Part shown: in pieces, positions 1-13,065 of the stretch
Layout: each line of letters opens with the position of its first letter
How positions within the stretch are numbered: position 1 is the stretch's first letter
The notes under the pieces: generated by a model
Told to the model about the DNA's origin: nothing
The model's database searches: none
The model's input: only the letters and a program-made list of their open reading frames with translations
Made by a program: the position numbers and the translations under genes
Source: Lagopus muta
Lineage: Eukaryota > Chordata > Aves > Galliformes > Phasianidae
Direction: 5' to 3'
DNA: 64,000 nt
Assembly: GCF_023343835.1 (NCBI RefSeq)
Contig: NC_064435.1
Span: 42,060,603 to 42,124,602 of the forward strand

Positions 1-2504
1 ACATGTCCTGTGTGGCTGTAAATGGTTTGATACAAAGCCTTTGGATCCCACTGTCAGAGCAGCTGATGAATTCTGTGACAGGGAGATGCTGAGTCAGGAG
101 TATTGACAGGGAGCTGTGCTGGAAGCATCCCTTAGTCATGCTCCCTGACTGCTGTCTCTGTTCTATGAATTGTATGTTTCCACTCCGTGAGTGGCACAAC
201 TTCAGACTATGACTCCTCCCAGAGCTTTGCTTTTAGTCTGGTTGCTAGGAGATGGAAGCTTTGAGTTCAGGTTCCCCCCACCAAAGCTATCAAAGACTTC
301 ACATTCCAGATTTTACACCTCTTCACTGTGCATTGCAACAAGAAGGCACAGTTCTGGTCTGTTGCCTCTTAGCCATGTGCTCCAACACACAGGCTAGCAT
401 GCATCAGCATGCAGCATTGTGCAGCCCTGTGGCCAGGCTCTGTTGTGCTCTTCCACGAGCTCAGAGCATCTGCTCTGAAAAAAGCTCACTGCTGTGTGTT
501 CACTTCACATGGCGGGTTCAGTGACCAAGAGGGGCTCTAGAGTGCATGTATATTCAGGAACAGCAAATCTGTGGTACACAAATAGATGGGATAAGGAGAT
601 GTGCTTCTCATCTGTGGGACAGCACTTCTTGTCTGTTCAGGAATTATTCTGGAGTTATTGGTACATGTATTGGTAAAGATACGCTGTGTAAGTTGTGTCT
701 GTACAGTTAGTTGTTTTGGCAGCTTACATGATTTAGTTCCCTTCGCTCTGCACCCTTGATAGTGGCCCAGGTATTGGTAAATTTGCTGAAGATCCCTTGA
801 AAATTTTCATGAACTGAGGGCTTGAGGGAGTTTGTAGCAGAAAGGATCATCTAGTTTTAGAAATAAGGATCTCAACCTTGAGACTGCTAAGGAATTGGGT
901 GATTTATGCTTTGTTGCCAAGAAAGAATTTTCCTGTATAACTTATGAATATTTTCTTGTAGAAATTAATATGTTATCTCTTATGGCAGATATCAGTTGCC
1001 TTTGGAGTTAAAAGGTAAATTATATTAAGGTTGAATTCTTTGCAAAAAGAAAAAAAAATCATGTAATTTTTACTTGAGTCTATCATTGTTTAAGAAAATG
1101 TGTACAAGACCAATTTGGCCAACTCTAAAAAAAAAAAAAAATGCAGAGCTTAGCTTCAGCTCATATTAGTGCCCAAGAGGTCTCATTCTGATTGTTTATG
1201 GAGTTAATTATGTGATGATTCAACATTCTGTATTAAATATTAAAATTTCTGTTAATAATATATGTTCTATCTTGTGAGTCATCTCAATTATAGCCCAATC
1301 TCTTTAGCCAGTAAATAACTAAAAGGCAGGGATCTCTTCATCTTAGAAAAGCTGGCGGTGAGATTGACTAATGCAAACAGGAAATCTGCTTCATGGCCAT
1401 TTTTTTTTTTTTTTCTTCGACAGAATCTGGATGCTGTTTGAACTATTTGATTCTTCCATTGCTGATATATACATAGATATTTCTTAAATGTTTAAAAGTC
1501 TGTAATTTTTTGTAGCAATCTCAGAAAATTTGGTATACTTAGCAACCAAACTTGTTTTTTTTTTTGTTTTTTTTCCAATATTATAGCTCCTTAGATCTGT
1601 TTTATTTGAACTTACTGAAATGTTTTTGTCAGACACTGATGGTTTTCCTTTTGCATCTAATAAAACAGTCAATCTTAATGCTTTTTTTCTTCTTTTTCAC
1701 TTGTTGTTGTGAGTCTGAGTGGAGGTATGGGGCTCTCAGCAGTACTTACAGCATCTGATGGAGGAAAACAGACTTCTGAAACAATCTCCTCACGGGGAAA
1801 GTTGTGGGGCAGTTGTGCTAAATATTGTTCTGTATCATGCAAGCATAACGGAAGTAAACTGAGAGTGTTAGGGAAATGTATGATGTGCAGTTGTTGCTCA
1901 ATTGCAAGATTATAAATGCTTTCAAATCATGTCTGTGGAATCATCTTTGCCCTTCGATCCTTGTAGGCATGGTCACTGTCTGAGCCATCTGCAAATAGGG
2001 GAAATGTGACTGTATTCAGTTTCTCTACTCCTTCTGTCACTTCTGAGAATGATGCTTCAAGAGAAGTACTTGGAGCATTTTTCATTGATTTCTTTTATTG
2101 AGAAGGAGACAGTTTTCCTACTTAGAGAAGTGATTCCTGTAGTCAGAAAGTAATGGCTTCTTTCTTGTTTCCCATACTATTTTTAGACAGAGGTGGGTTT
2201 TGCAGGAGACAGTGAGCTCTTCAGGATGAGAGGATGCCTCTTCCCTTTTAAGAAACAGTATGTTTGGCTATTGGAGCAGAAATAAATAAAAATACAGGTT
2301 TCCCATAGATCTGAGATTATTTATTAGCTGCTGTTCTGCCTCTCAGAGACATGTCTGTGCTTGTTTAACGTGAATTAAAATTTTGTGAAAGCAAGTACAT
2401 GGGAAGTCTTAACAATGGAAGAGACCCTTCTTATGCAAGGTAAAATGAAGGAAAAAAAAAAAAAATAAACACAAAACACTCAAAACCTTTCTTTGTTTTT
2501 GCAG
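1..2504 (+). other. NOL4 intron (3' part), no exon seen
   Basis: This stretch lies upstream of the first recognised NOL4 exon. It ends in a good splice acceptor: a pyrimidine-rich run of Ts broken by C and G, followed by GCAG at 2501-2504. I see no frame here matching the preceding part of NOL4, and no CR1 copy. It holds AT-rich unique sequence with short A or T runs near 1125, 1400, 1555 and 2452. Short open frames around 190-680 have no protein-like character. Confidence 0.75.
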
Positions 2505-2685
2505 GATGAGGCTACACCAGCTGACAAACAGTACAAACAGGAGCCAGCCCAGGTCACTTACTCAACATCAGCTGTTTCTAGCACACAGGAGGTGTTGTAC
2601 ATCAATGGAAATGGGACCTACAGTTACCATAGTTACAGAGGGCTCGGAGGTGGGCTGCTAAATCTCAACGATGCTTCTAGCAGTG
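2505..2685 (+). CDS. NOL4 penultimate coding exon
   Basis: This is an internal coding exon of nucleolar protein 4, a nuclear protein mainly expressed in brain and testis whose biochemical role is poorly defined. The frame starts at 2505 in phase 0 (Asp-Glu-Ala) and runs 60 codons plus one base without a stop. It includes the recognisable stretch INGNGTYSYHSYRGLGGGLL and then LNLNDASSSG. That stretch separates NOL4 from its paralogue NOL4L, which differs here. The donor GTGAGT follows at 2686 and splits a Gly codon after its first base. The segment is rich in Ser, Gly, Asn and Tyr and probably disordered. I identified it from memory of the human protein, not from a search. Confidence 0.93.
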
Positions 2686-5600
2686 GTGAGTTGCCTTATG
2701 AAATATGTCTCTGTGTGTATGTGTTCACATGTGTGTTTACCCTGCTGCACAGAAAGCTAGTCCAAGGGATTCAGTATCCATGGAGTGTAAGTGGATAATG
2801 AGGAGGAATGCAATCCTGCAGATGACTACTGCTAAACAAAATCCTTGTTCTCTGGATGTTACAAGTCTCTTTCAGTTTCAAGGGACTAATTCACAGCAGT
2901 CTTCAGTGAGACTGAACTCAAGCTGTGTGGCTGGAATTTGAAAGCACGAAGCTCCATACTTTTTATGAAGGAAATGAATTAGCATAGATTTCTCAGATGG
3001 TTTGTCTGGCTAACTTAATTTACTGTAGGTAAGAATCTGGCATGACAAGCGTCAAATGAAAAATCCTCAGTCATTGAGGGGTTTTCCGCTTCAGGTGCGT
3101 GGACTAACTTTGGCAAGACAGGAGGTGTTCAGCTACAGCCTACGTTTTTCAGCATGCTAAGCAATTTTCAAAATGTTATCAAGGCTGCAGCCTGCAGTTT
3201 ATGGTATGCTGGTGACCTTCAGTCGCATCTTCTTCATCTCTCTTCTGTGAATGATTTGTGCTATATATTTAAAAGGCTCTTAAAATGCAGTATTTTAGTT
3301 CTCAAAATTGTTTCACTTAGAGAGTGAATGATGATTACAGTTGTTTCCATATGAATGAAAAACACATGCGGTGTTTAATATGATTTCTAATCAAATGTTT
3401 TCACAGGAGTAAGACTGTGGAAATCTGTTTTCCTGGGAAAATATACAAGAACTTTAAAATTATTTTACACTATTTTACATTATTACATTATGGTCAGAGA
3501 ATGTTTAAGTAAGTTCCCACTGAAAACAGTTTGCATTTGCTCCTTCGTTCAAGTATAGGTAGGGTTGATCTTCCCATGCATCTTCTTTGTCCGTAGAACC
3601 CATCAGAATTGTTCTATGTAATCCTAAACTGTGGTTTATGTGTTGTGTGGAATCATGACTGTGTTGTATCCAGTTACAAGAGGTTTGAATGGAAGACCAG
3701 GAATACATTTTCGTAATTCCCTTTTTACAGTGGACTGCAGATTTTAGGCAAGAGTATTTTGTCACTTCTGTATAGGCTTTATTTAAATTAAAAAAAAAAA
3801 AAAAAAAATACAAATTTGGCATCATAAATTAGTCTTGCTTCCAGATTAGAAGCAATGCTTTCTTTGTATAATTAATGTAGAGGAGTCTAGTGCTATGTTG
3901 TAATTAAAGCTGAAGATGGTTTTTGTAGGGAAAAAATGGTTATCCTGTAATCCAGAGACTGCACAGCTAACGTTGTTACTTAACTGTGGGGAGTTCACTG
4001 CATTCCACTGTGTAGCAATACCAGGATACAGGAATCAGTGGAATGCTTATGGGTTGCATAGTGATGTATGTCCAAACATTTCTTCTTCCTCTCTTTTTCC
4101 TACTTCCCCTGGCAAATTTGGCTGTATGTTTGGTGTTGTTTTTTTTTTTTTTTTTAAACTTTGGAAGACCAAGTAAACCATTGCACCTCTTCCAGTTGGC
4201 TCTGCACAGTTGCAGCATTGTACAGAGTTGTCCATCTTCTCTGCAGGGATTTCATGGGATCCAGAACTGCTCAAACTTACTATCTGTGTGACTGCACTTG
4301 GAAACTAGTTGTTAATGCTAACAGTCTAGCTGGCTGCAGATCTGTGTCCCACCTGCCATTTCAAGAAGTTCATTAGGGAAGTTGTGGAGTCGGAATGCCA
4401 CAAGTTTCTTAGTTTCATTGACACAAAATCGATCAGTAATCAAACTGATTATCTCTGGATTACTGAGTGCAAAGTCTCTAGCTCCATTAGCTAGTATCCC
4501 TGTAGGACAAACTTGGAGGATTTGGAGGTCAGTTATTTGGGATTTGATCATCATCTCCTACATGTTCACGGATATTTGGTTTTTCATTCTTGATTGGGGT
4601 TGTAGTTGAGTAGTAACAAATTCCCTTCTGACTGATCTCATATGGTGGTTGTTTTCAATCATTATTAATTTCGGGGAATCTTGTTAATTCCCTCTCTGGA
4701 AAATTGAGAGTTTTTTGCAAATTGCTTTTAGAACCTAGGTGAATTTTAAGAACACATTTCCTCTTCAGTTCAGAAACCAATCAAATGCTCTCATCACCTT
4801 TACAAGTGTAAGAATAAATACACATCTCAGTCAGAATACACGTATAAACAAACAGAGTCTGTTTTTGTGTATCTTCTAAAGCAAGGAAAAAGGAAGAAGT
4901 TGGAAAAGCTAGCTAAAATTCGTAGCTCGAGTATCTATTTCTGGGCATTTCCACTCAGTTAACAATTTAATTTCCTTCCCTATAGAGTTCATTCCTACAC
5001 TGATACCATCTTACAGACTTTGCTGTTTGCTCACCAAACAGTTTGGTGGCTTTGGCTCAGGGAACTATCTGTGTCTGCTGTTGCAGTGCTTCCCTCCTCA
5101 GTCTATCCTTCCACATGGCAAATTACAGATCCATAATTAGCTCCTTACACAACCGTATGGAGTGAGCCTTCATGCAACAGCTAAATATGAGCAAGCAGCA
5201 GCTTGTACAATGACCCTTATTTTATTGTAGGAGTGAAATAAACACATCAGGGAAAGGTGTGGTCTTTAAGTCCTTTTTTTTTTTTCTTTTTTTTTTTTTT
5301 TCTCCCTGCTTTTAAACCATCTATGCAAACCAGCTCAGCTTGAAAGCTTCATCTGAACAGCAACGAATCTGCAGGTTGTCAGAGCCTATTTCAGCCTGTA
5401 CACAGGTTGGAGAGAAACTGTTGACTCTTCTAGATGCTCAAGGCGAACTACTTGTCGAGAAGTGTGGCTTTCCATGATTCTTGTTTTTTAAGTTTGATGA
5501 AGTCCCTGCTTACAGAGCTGAAAAGAAAAGCTCCAGAACGATCTCAGTGTGAATGAAATTGCCTTGCCAGCCACAGAGACTTTATCTGACCCAGCTCTGC

Positions 5601-5735
5601 ATACCTAGAGAGATATCCAGCTTGAGGGCAGGAAACAAACTACTCCATTGGGAGCAAAATATTTAATTGCCACTATCATTTGTCAGAGACCCACAGAAGT
5701 AGGAACACCCCGGATATCTCTGTCTGATGGATTAC

Positions 5736-5820
5736 CATTTGACCCTGCACACAGCAAGGGGGTTGAAACTAGATGATCACTGTGGGCCTGTTCAACCCAG
5801 GCCATTCTATGATGATGATT
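5736..5820 (+). mobile_element. CR1 LINE 3'-end fragment
   Basis: A short 5'-truncated CR1 copy. The 'gttgaaactagatgatc' box is followed by 'caacccaggccattctatga', the usual CR1 3' end. In place of the standard ATTCTATGA repeats it ends in a short GAT run. Birds carry many thousands of such stubs. Confidence 0.85.
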
Positions 5821-6005
5821 CTCTCCTGTTGTCTGCCAGCTGTCAGGACTGGATGTCTACAACCACTTTGTTTCCCAAGGAGCATTTTCCCTTAGAGAAT
5901 ATGTTTCTACTGCCACTGCTGGGCTTCCTCTAGGTGATCTGGGAACAACTTCTCTGTTGTCAGATTTTCAAGGCAGAAATGTCAGCTATTTCTAGCTGTG
6001 TCTGT

Positions 6006-6074
6006 AAAAAAAAAAAAAAAAACAAAACAAAAAAAAAAAAAACAAAAAAACCCAAAACAAACAAAAAAAACCCC
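6006..6074 (+). repeat. A-rich low-complexity tract
   Basis: About 70 bases made almost only of A, with single C or CCC interruptions. It opens a spurious Lys-rich frame on this strand. No SINE-like body lies in front of it. Confidence 0.9.
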
Positions 6075-6644
6075 TGCATTTCTGGCTGGATGGTAGACTG
6101 GCTACGCAAGACTCACCCAAGACATTACCTTGTATTATGGTATGACAATGCAGTTCTTCTGTCTCTATTTCTCTACACAGATCTGCAGCCAACTTCCACT
6201 ACAGCCACAACTCAGCATTGCATCCCAGGCTCCACGAACGTCCAGTCTCCTTCCAACTCAGGTAAGTCTTCCTGGCAAGTCCTAATAAATTCACACTCTG
6301 ACCAGATCCTGAACCCACACAAGTCTCTTGCATTCCCCTTTCCCTCAGGCAGGCCTTCACACCCTGGCCAAAGTTCCTGTTGCCCAGCAAGTCACTCTGC
6401 TCATCTCCCACTGCTGCCCCATGATGAGAATGGCCTGCTCTGTAGGCCATTCTCAGCTTTACCTACATGCAAATCAGCCTTCTTAGTCCTTCAAGCTCCT
6501 GAAAAGTCTACTATATTATCCAATCAGCTCAGGCTGCAGGATCTCTGTAGTAGTTTTGTAAAAATCTATCTCATACTCAGTCCAAGTTAACCTCTGTTGA
6601 TATTTGTTACTGACATACAGGGGAATCTGATCTAGTACTTGAAC

Positions 6645-6729
6645 TAGTGGATGGCAGCCCTACCTGTGGCAGGAGGGTTGGAACTTAGTGATACTTGGGG
6701 TCCCTTCCAACCCAAGCCATTCTATGAAA
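6645..6729 (+). mobile_element. CR1 LINE 3'-end fragment
   Basis: A 5'-truncated CR1 stub. It has 'ggagggttggaacttagtga', then a 'tcccttccaacccaagccat' box ending in TTCTATGA. Only the last roughly 85 bases of the element are present. Confidence 0.88.
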
Positions 6730-7138
6730 ATTACTGTATGTCTTTTCCATTTTTCCCTTTATGCAAACTTGTTTTCCTTGTTTATAAACCTTGCCAAGCT
6801 TTAACTATTTGAACTTGAAATTCAATGGAATTTGAAATTTTCCATCCAGAGGTCACCTGTAGGCTGAAAATTTTTGAAGTTGTTTCATCAAAAGTAATTT
6901 AGCCACAGGTTATTGGGAAGGTGTGCCAATTTATGTGCTTATAAGGAACACCAGCACCTTTATGAAATGGCCCACAAACAACACTTGGCAGAGGGAGTTG
7001 TCATGGGGATTTTCTCTGTTCTGAGAAAATGTGCTCAGATTTGGTGAAGCTGTAAAGATTATTGTCTGTGAAACTTTGACATTTGAATGTTTGGTAGAGG
7101 TTTCTTGGTAATAAAGTAGAAATAAGTAATTAAAGACC

Positions 7139-7167
<29 letters not shown>
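7139..7167 (+). repeat. Poly(A) tract of 29 As
   Basis: An uninterrupted run of A. An AATAAA hexamer lies 24 bases before it (7110-7115), the normal spacing of a polyadenylation signal to an mRNA tail. It may be a simple homopolymer or the tail of a retrocopied transcript, as discussed under findings. Confidence 0.9.
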
Positions 7168-7170
<3 letters not shown>

Positions 7171-8177
7171 CAACTGAGAATATCAGGAGTCAAGCCAGTT
7201 CTTAAAGTGGGGTCACCATGCTGGCCATGATGCAGGGGGTGAACAGGCAACCACACAGTTGCCTTCTCCAGCATTTCTTTACGTGTTTACTGCTGTACAG
7301 TTTTCTGTGTTTTCAGTGCTATCCTTCTGAAATCAAAGTGGAGCTAGAAAGGAAAGGCAAAGGAGCCTCTCTTTATCACAGAGATGCAGAACAAGACATA
7401 CAGTTAGGAATCTGTGAGGGCGTGCTTAGTTCCATTTCAAAAAGGCAAGATGCAGTGCTGGGAGAAATTGACATATGTTGTGGCAGAAGTGGGAATTTCC
7501 CTCCATGAAATACTGTCTGAATTATGTATTAAGATCATCCTCATATTTCTTCCTCTACTCTTCAAATTATCAGCTGCATAGCATTTGCAAGTATTGTCTT
7601 GCTCCCACCATAAGAACTGTAATGCAATGTCTGTGAATTAAACTGACGGTATCTTTTCTGCCTTTGTACTAAGTCCAGGAGACAGGCAAGACAAGCGTAT
7701 ACTACGTAACTAATCTCCTGTGATGGATATAAAATGTTACTGGAGTGTCTCATATAATCCTGTCACTGAAAACCAGTGTGTTTGTTGAAAACGCACGATA
7801 TTCAGTGGCTGTAGGTATTTCTGTATTTTGACATCTCTATTCTGAGCAACGGTTTAAATTATCTAAAAATATGTTTCCCAGAGGGAAGGGTGTAGGAGGG
7901 AGAAAGAAGCTTGAAAGGCCCATTGCATTGGTCCCTGATTTCCCAATCGAAGATCTCTTGACACTTATAAGAACAGTTTAAGGCACATCTGTTCTGTTTG
8001 GAGGTAGGAAGACAAGAGACATTGACAAATACATAATATTGCAATGAAACAGTCCTATAATAGTAAATACATCTGATTTTGGGAAAGCTGCATGTTTTGA
8101 TGTTTTTCTTGCTTATTTCTGTGGGAATAGAGGTGAATCCAGTACAATATTCACTTCTTGGTTGTGGTAGCAATGGT

Positions 8178-8237
8178 AGTGGGAGGATGGTTGGATGATC
8201 TTGTAGGTCTTTTCCAACCTTGTAATTCTATGATTCT
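8178..8237 (+). mobile_element. CR1 LINE 3'-end fragment
   Basis: A minimal stub of about 60 bases. It has 'gatggttggatgatcttgta', then 'tccaaccttgtaattctatg', ending ATTCTATGATTC. This subfamily has 'cttgtaggtc' in place of 'cctttaaggtc'. Confidence 0.85.
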
Positions 8238-9621
8238 TCTGAAGCCTTTTATGAGGGAAAAAAAATGGAGAAGTATGACACAAAAAAACTCTTTGAAAGA
8301 TGTTCCTTAGCTGCTAATAAAAGTATAGAAGCTTAGATGCTTAAAATCATTCAACTTTTAAAAATGATTTATTATTCTTAATAATTATTAGAGAAACTGA
8401 AAGAATAATTGACATATTTATTATTCATTTATTGATTTTTACTTCAGCAGTAATGATAAGATTTCTGTCTATCCAGCTACAGCATTGTAGTAGGAGGCAA
8501 TGAAACACAGTACACAATTCTAAAGGGAGTTTTGCTGGGACAGGTGACGCTGTCTAGGCAATCACTAATAGTATCTCTTATGTCTGACTCATATTTCGAA
8601 ATTTAATACAAATTGCTTTGCTAAAAGTAGTGCATGAGGGAATAACCAGCTTCATTTCAGACCTGCAACTTATAGAAAAGCCATTTGCCCAGTGTATTTA
8701 ATGGCAGATACTCCCAGCAGCTAACTTGATAAGTGGTTGTCTAACACACGAAGAGTGGATTTTCAGAGTTCTCCTACTTAGCTTGATGTGATTCCAGCAG
8801 AAACTGTTTCACTTCACAGGGGAAATTAGGTCTGTGTAACTGGACTGAAGTGGTAAGTGTACAATATTTCTGTGTTCAAGTGTCAGACAGGTGGCCTCTC
8901 CAAGGGGCAGAGGGAACGTATCAGAGTCTTCAGAAAGTATACTGCAGAGATTATAAAGGAAAGGATCTGCCTTGTGAATATGTATATCCCACTGTTTAAG
9001 GGAACGTAGTGCAGCCATAGGAACATGGGCGGTGAATAATGAGTTGAACTCATGCACTAAGGAAAATAGATGAAGTAAATATCCAGTTTTCACCTTTATA
9101 ATGTGTGCTTGATCTTTGCTTGCACACTGCCACGGACACTGTGGAACCTGTTGATGGTTGCATATAGGATTTTTAATTGTCTTGAAATACTCTAGGGTGG
9201 GAAATAATATGCTAAATCATGCAGTACTACCTTGGAGGACCTTAACACTACAAAATTTATTGCAAAAAATTCAGATTAGGCTTTCCCCACTATTTAAGAA
9301 TACACTTCCCCATTCTTGTGAAGATTGGCAGGATAATAAGTACTGTTAAGCATATGAAGGGGAAATACTTCTACGTAGGAGAAATACTGCGTAAGCTACT
9401 CAATTTTCTCCATATTTAGGAATCTCTAGTTATGCTTCTGGAGATGGAGGTATATGAAATGTATACTGTAACCAGTTATTTTATGATTTATGTGATTTAT
9501 TTGCCTGGGTGAAGGAATGTGGTGGAAATGTATTAAGTTTTAGGTTTTTCAATAGCTAATTTAAACAAAATTACACAGGAAAATCAATACTAGAAGAGTA
9601 AGATGCATTTATTCCTTAACC

Positions 9622-9930
9622 TAGAATCATAGAATGGCTTGGGTTGTAAGGGATCCCAAGGATCATCAAGTTCCAACCCCCCTGTCACAGGTAGGGTCAC
9701 CAACCTTCCCTCCAGGTGTGGTACTAGATCAGATTGCCCAGGGCCCCTCCTACCTGGCCTTGAACACCTCCAGTAATGGTGCATCGACAACTTCTCTTGG
9801 CAGCCTGTTACCATTGTCTCTGTGAAGAACTTCCTTCTGACATCCAATCTAAACCTTCCTTACGTGAGCTTAAAACCGTTCCCCCTTGTGTCACTATCTA
9901 CCCTTGTAAGAAGTTGATTCCCTGCTTGAA
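9622..9930 (-). mobile_element. CR1 LINE 3' fragment, reverse
   Basis: It begins with 'agaatcatagaatggcttgg', the reverse complement of the CR1 end. It continues through the typical '3' UTR plus tail of ORF2' zone ('ccagggcccctcctacctgg', 'gcagcctgttaccattgtct', 'aagaacttccttctgacatc'). About 310 bases are present and the 5' part is lost. Open frames on both strands here are CR1 shadows. Confidence 0.92.
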
Positions 9931-10530
9931 GGACTACTTATGACTGATAGAACTACAGATAAGCTAAAACACTTTTAACATAAAACAGCCTGAACAATCT
10001 TTTAATAATCTGTAATATTGCCAGTAACTGTAATATAGACAGTGTCTATCATGGCTATTAGAAGATGAATCCAGTGTAATACGTCATGAGATGAGTGTCT
10101 GAGTGAGATATTGTCCCAGATATGAAGCTTGGCCTGTCATTGGCAAGCTTTGGAGGTGAGGCATAGGGGTCACATCGCAAAACTAAAAGAACTGAAGTCC
10201 TTGTCCTCACATCATGGCTTCTTTTCCTTCTGTTTGGTTCTCTGACAGCGCATGTAGCTTCTCTTCCTGGGAAGGCAAGGTATATTCACTTACAGAAACC
10301 ATAGCCAAGAACTCTTTTCTGTGTGTCTGGGTTTCTTTGTTTTATTGCCTGGGATGCTTTTCTTTGAGGGGAAGAAGGACAGTGTTTACTTGTTGAGAGC
10401 AAAGCAAAACTTGCCTTGGGAATGAAAAACCTGTTTTCCTCCTACTTATAAATAATAATAAAAAAATAGTTTGAAATAGCCCAGTGAAATTAATTTCTTA
10501 ATTCTTAACTGCACTTGCACACAACAATAT

Positions 10531-10600
10531 TGGTGGTTGGTAGATGGCTGGACTAGATGGTCTTAAAAGTCTTTTCCAACCTTAATGAGTCTATGATTCA
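10531..10600 (+). mobile_element. CR1 LINE 3'-end fragment
   Basis: A stub of about 70 bases. It has 'gatggctggactagatggtc', then 'ttttccaaccttaatgagtc', ending TATGATTC. Confidence 0.85.
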
Positions 10601-11919
10601 GAGACACCTATTTTGAGGAATTAGAGAGCCGTCTTCATAATCGTTAATTGGGATATCTAGGAGCACAGGGCAAGGTCTGCATTTTGACTACAGATTGTGG
10701 AGAGTTGCACTTGTGAGTACATTGTTACATGTGTGAGGATTCTAATAACATTCTCTTCAACCAATTAAAATCTAGATTACTAAGGAGAAAAGCCCTTCAC
10801 TTTCCTTTCAGGAAAAAAAAAAAACCTGTGCTCTGCCACAGCACTCCATTCTGCCCTATATTGTGTGTGCATTTTAGGCTATGACACGAATGAGAACCAA
10901 GGCAAGAGCATGAAAGTTAAAAGCAGGTTTACCTGGAGCACAGTGCCCTCAATATGTCAGTGGTAGCTTTTCCACTGCTGCCTCAGTAAATATACAAGTC
11001 TTTAATGGCTTCTCAGCACTGTTCATTCCAGCTGACTTTATGATTAGTATACCCTTCTCTATGCTGGTTTAAGGTTTTACTTGGAAGTATCCTCTGTGCT
11101 TCTTCCTACTGTGATAGTTTGCCTGTAGCGTATGTTAGCACTGAAACATTCGCTGAGGTCATTGTCCTCCTATTTATCCTTTGTGTTCTGGAAGTCATTT
11201 AAAGTCAATTCATTGATGCTAGTGTAAAACTGGATAATATAGTTGTAAGGCTAAGTAGTGTTCATGCCAGTTACATAGCAGGAACCAGGAAGATCTAAGC
11301 TGACCCTTTTGGTTTGAGTAGTTTCTTTGTGTAGTCCCATTTTCCTTTCACTAGAGGGGAGGTTTTCATTAACTTCAGGGAAAATGGAAACATGGCAGTT
11401 TCAGCGTTCTTCGTGGTCTCAGCCATACTGTTGCATAAACATAAAAGAAAGAAAACATTCTTGGTTTTGACCAGACTTTCTGCTTCTGGAAATTGGAGCA
11501 ACTCTTGACAGTAGTGCTTAATCCAGCAAATATGTTTTTTGAATCCTGTGGTTCTGATGAGACTATTTATGTACGTCTCTGGAATACAAATTGGTGTGGT
11601 TAGTAATCTAAAGTTGAATATGCTAGATTTTATAATAATTCCAATCTCTTTAGAGAGAAACATGTATCCAGTGGGCCAGTGATGAGAAAGCTTGGGTACT
11701 GACAGTTTTTCCAGATGAAACTGAACAGTGACGTTTATCTCATAGGAAAGCAAGATGTACTGCTGGGATAACTTAATCTCAGTTCACAGAAGATTAATAT
11801 GGGGTTAGGCTGATCGTCTGCCTGATAAAAGTATAGATTTGCTACATTGACAAGTGAATGAATGCTGTTTATTCAGGTTTGCATATACTAAACTTCCTGA
11901 TATTTACTTACATAGGTAT

Positions 11920-12348
11920 GGGAGGGATGGAACACCACCCTCCAAGAACAGACTGAGAGAGCTGGGGCTGTTCAGCCTGGAGAAAAGAAGGCTCCAGGGT
12001 GACTTCATAGAGACATTTCATTAACTAAAGGGGAGCTATAAGAAGGAAGGGAACAGGCTCTTTATCAGGGTCTGTTGTGACAGGAGAAGAGGAAATGGTT
12101 TCTAATGAAAAGATAGGAGATTTAGTCTAAATATAAGGAAGAAGTCTTTTACAACAAGGAGGTGAAGTGCTGGAATAGGTTGGCCAGAGAGGTGGTAGAT
12201 GCTGCATCCCTGGACACCTTTAAGGTGAGGCTGGGGGCAACCTGATGTGGCTATAGGTGTTCCTTTTCATTGCAAGGGAGTTGGACTCAATGTCCTTTAA
12301 AGGTCTCTTCCAACTCAAAAGATTCTGTGATATGATTCTATGATAGAC
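11920..12348 (+). mobile_element. CR1 LINE, ~430 bp 3' fragment
   Basis: It starts near 'gggagggatggaacaccacc' and passes the CR1 hallmarks in order: 'gctgttcagcctggagaaaa', 'gaagaggaaatggtttctaa', 'ggaagaagtcttttacaaca', 'aggttggccagagaggtggt', 'gttggactcaatgtccttta'. It ends in TGATTCTATGAT at 12336-12347. It is 5'-truncated and moderately diverged. An A-rich run (12402-12435) lies just downstream and is separate from it. Confidence 0.93.
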
Positions 12349-12645
12349 ATCCTTATGTTTAAAAAGGACCTGAGTCCAATTTTGCCTGTATAAATCTCCA
12401 GGCAAAAAAAAAAAAAGAAAAGAAAAGAAAAACAACTTTGAATAGTGCTCTGTTGGAAAAGGCAGACACCTCATCAAAGCATCACATACCTTAGCTGTGG
12501 TCCTGGGAAGTTCCCCAGAAAGGTGGACTTCATGCTAGCAGGTTGCTTTAATTGTAGTAATTTGCAGCCTCCCCTCGGGAGTGCTGTCTTCTGCTGTAGC
12601 AAACATGTTCTTGAGAGCATTCTTTGATGAGAACACAGTGATACA

Positions 12646-13065
12646 GTGGATGAGCTGCCAGCAGAACATGGTGATTGCTGCAGATTCTCTTGCCAGTGCT
12701 CAGACCTTACAGGGTCCTTGCAGTATATTGCCAGCTGTATGCAGCCCACAAGAAATTTACAATGTGTTTCTACCTATATCAGCCAGATTGTCACCAACTT
12801 CATCAGGTCATTCATGACTGGCTATTTAACACATGGCATCGGGGCTATTCAAGTGAATGACCAGTTACCTATGGCAGTAAGAGATTCACAATCTGGCCAT
12901 GTGCTAATTGAAGCAACAGAAAGTTGTGAAAATAGATATCTAGAGGGTGTAAGTTCAGTACGCTGTGATAATGAATGCAAGTGTGCAGATGGCCTGCCTG
13001 CCAGCAGCAGATCCCATCAGTGTCAGGTCAAGCAGATTGCACTGCTGGGATACCCCAGAGGCTAA
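12646..13065 (+). other. Unexplained open stretch in NOL4 intron
   Basis: A 139-codon frame from ATG 12646 to TAG 13063, immediately downstream of a CR1 copy and 260 bases before the last NOL4 exon. I do not recognise the product. Two other frames are also open for 60-80 codons in the first half. That may mean a decayed coding sequence with frameshifts, or only a segment of low stop density. The conceptual product has many Cys and no signal peptide. It is more likely a fossil of a mobile element or chance than a gene. Confidence 0.25.

Noticed and set aside
5934..6590. 218-codon plus-strand frame
   Set aside because: It runs through the A-rich tract (a Lys/Asn run), begins with no recognisable start context and has no domain. 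The low-complexity run keeps it open.
11295..11753. 152-codon minus-strand frame
   Set aside because: AT-rich chance frame in the NOL4 intron, with no motif or coding codon bias.
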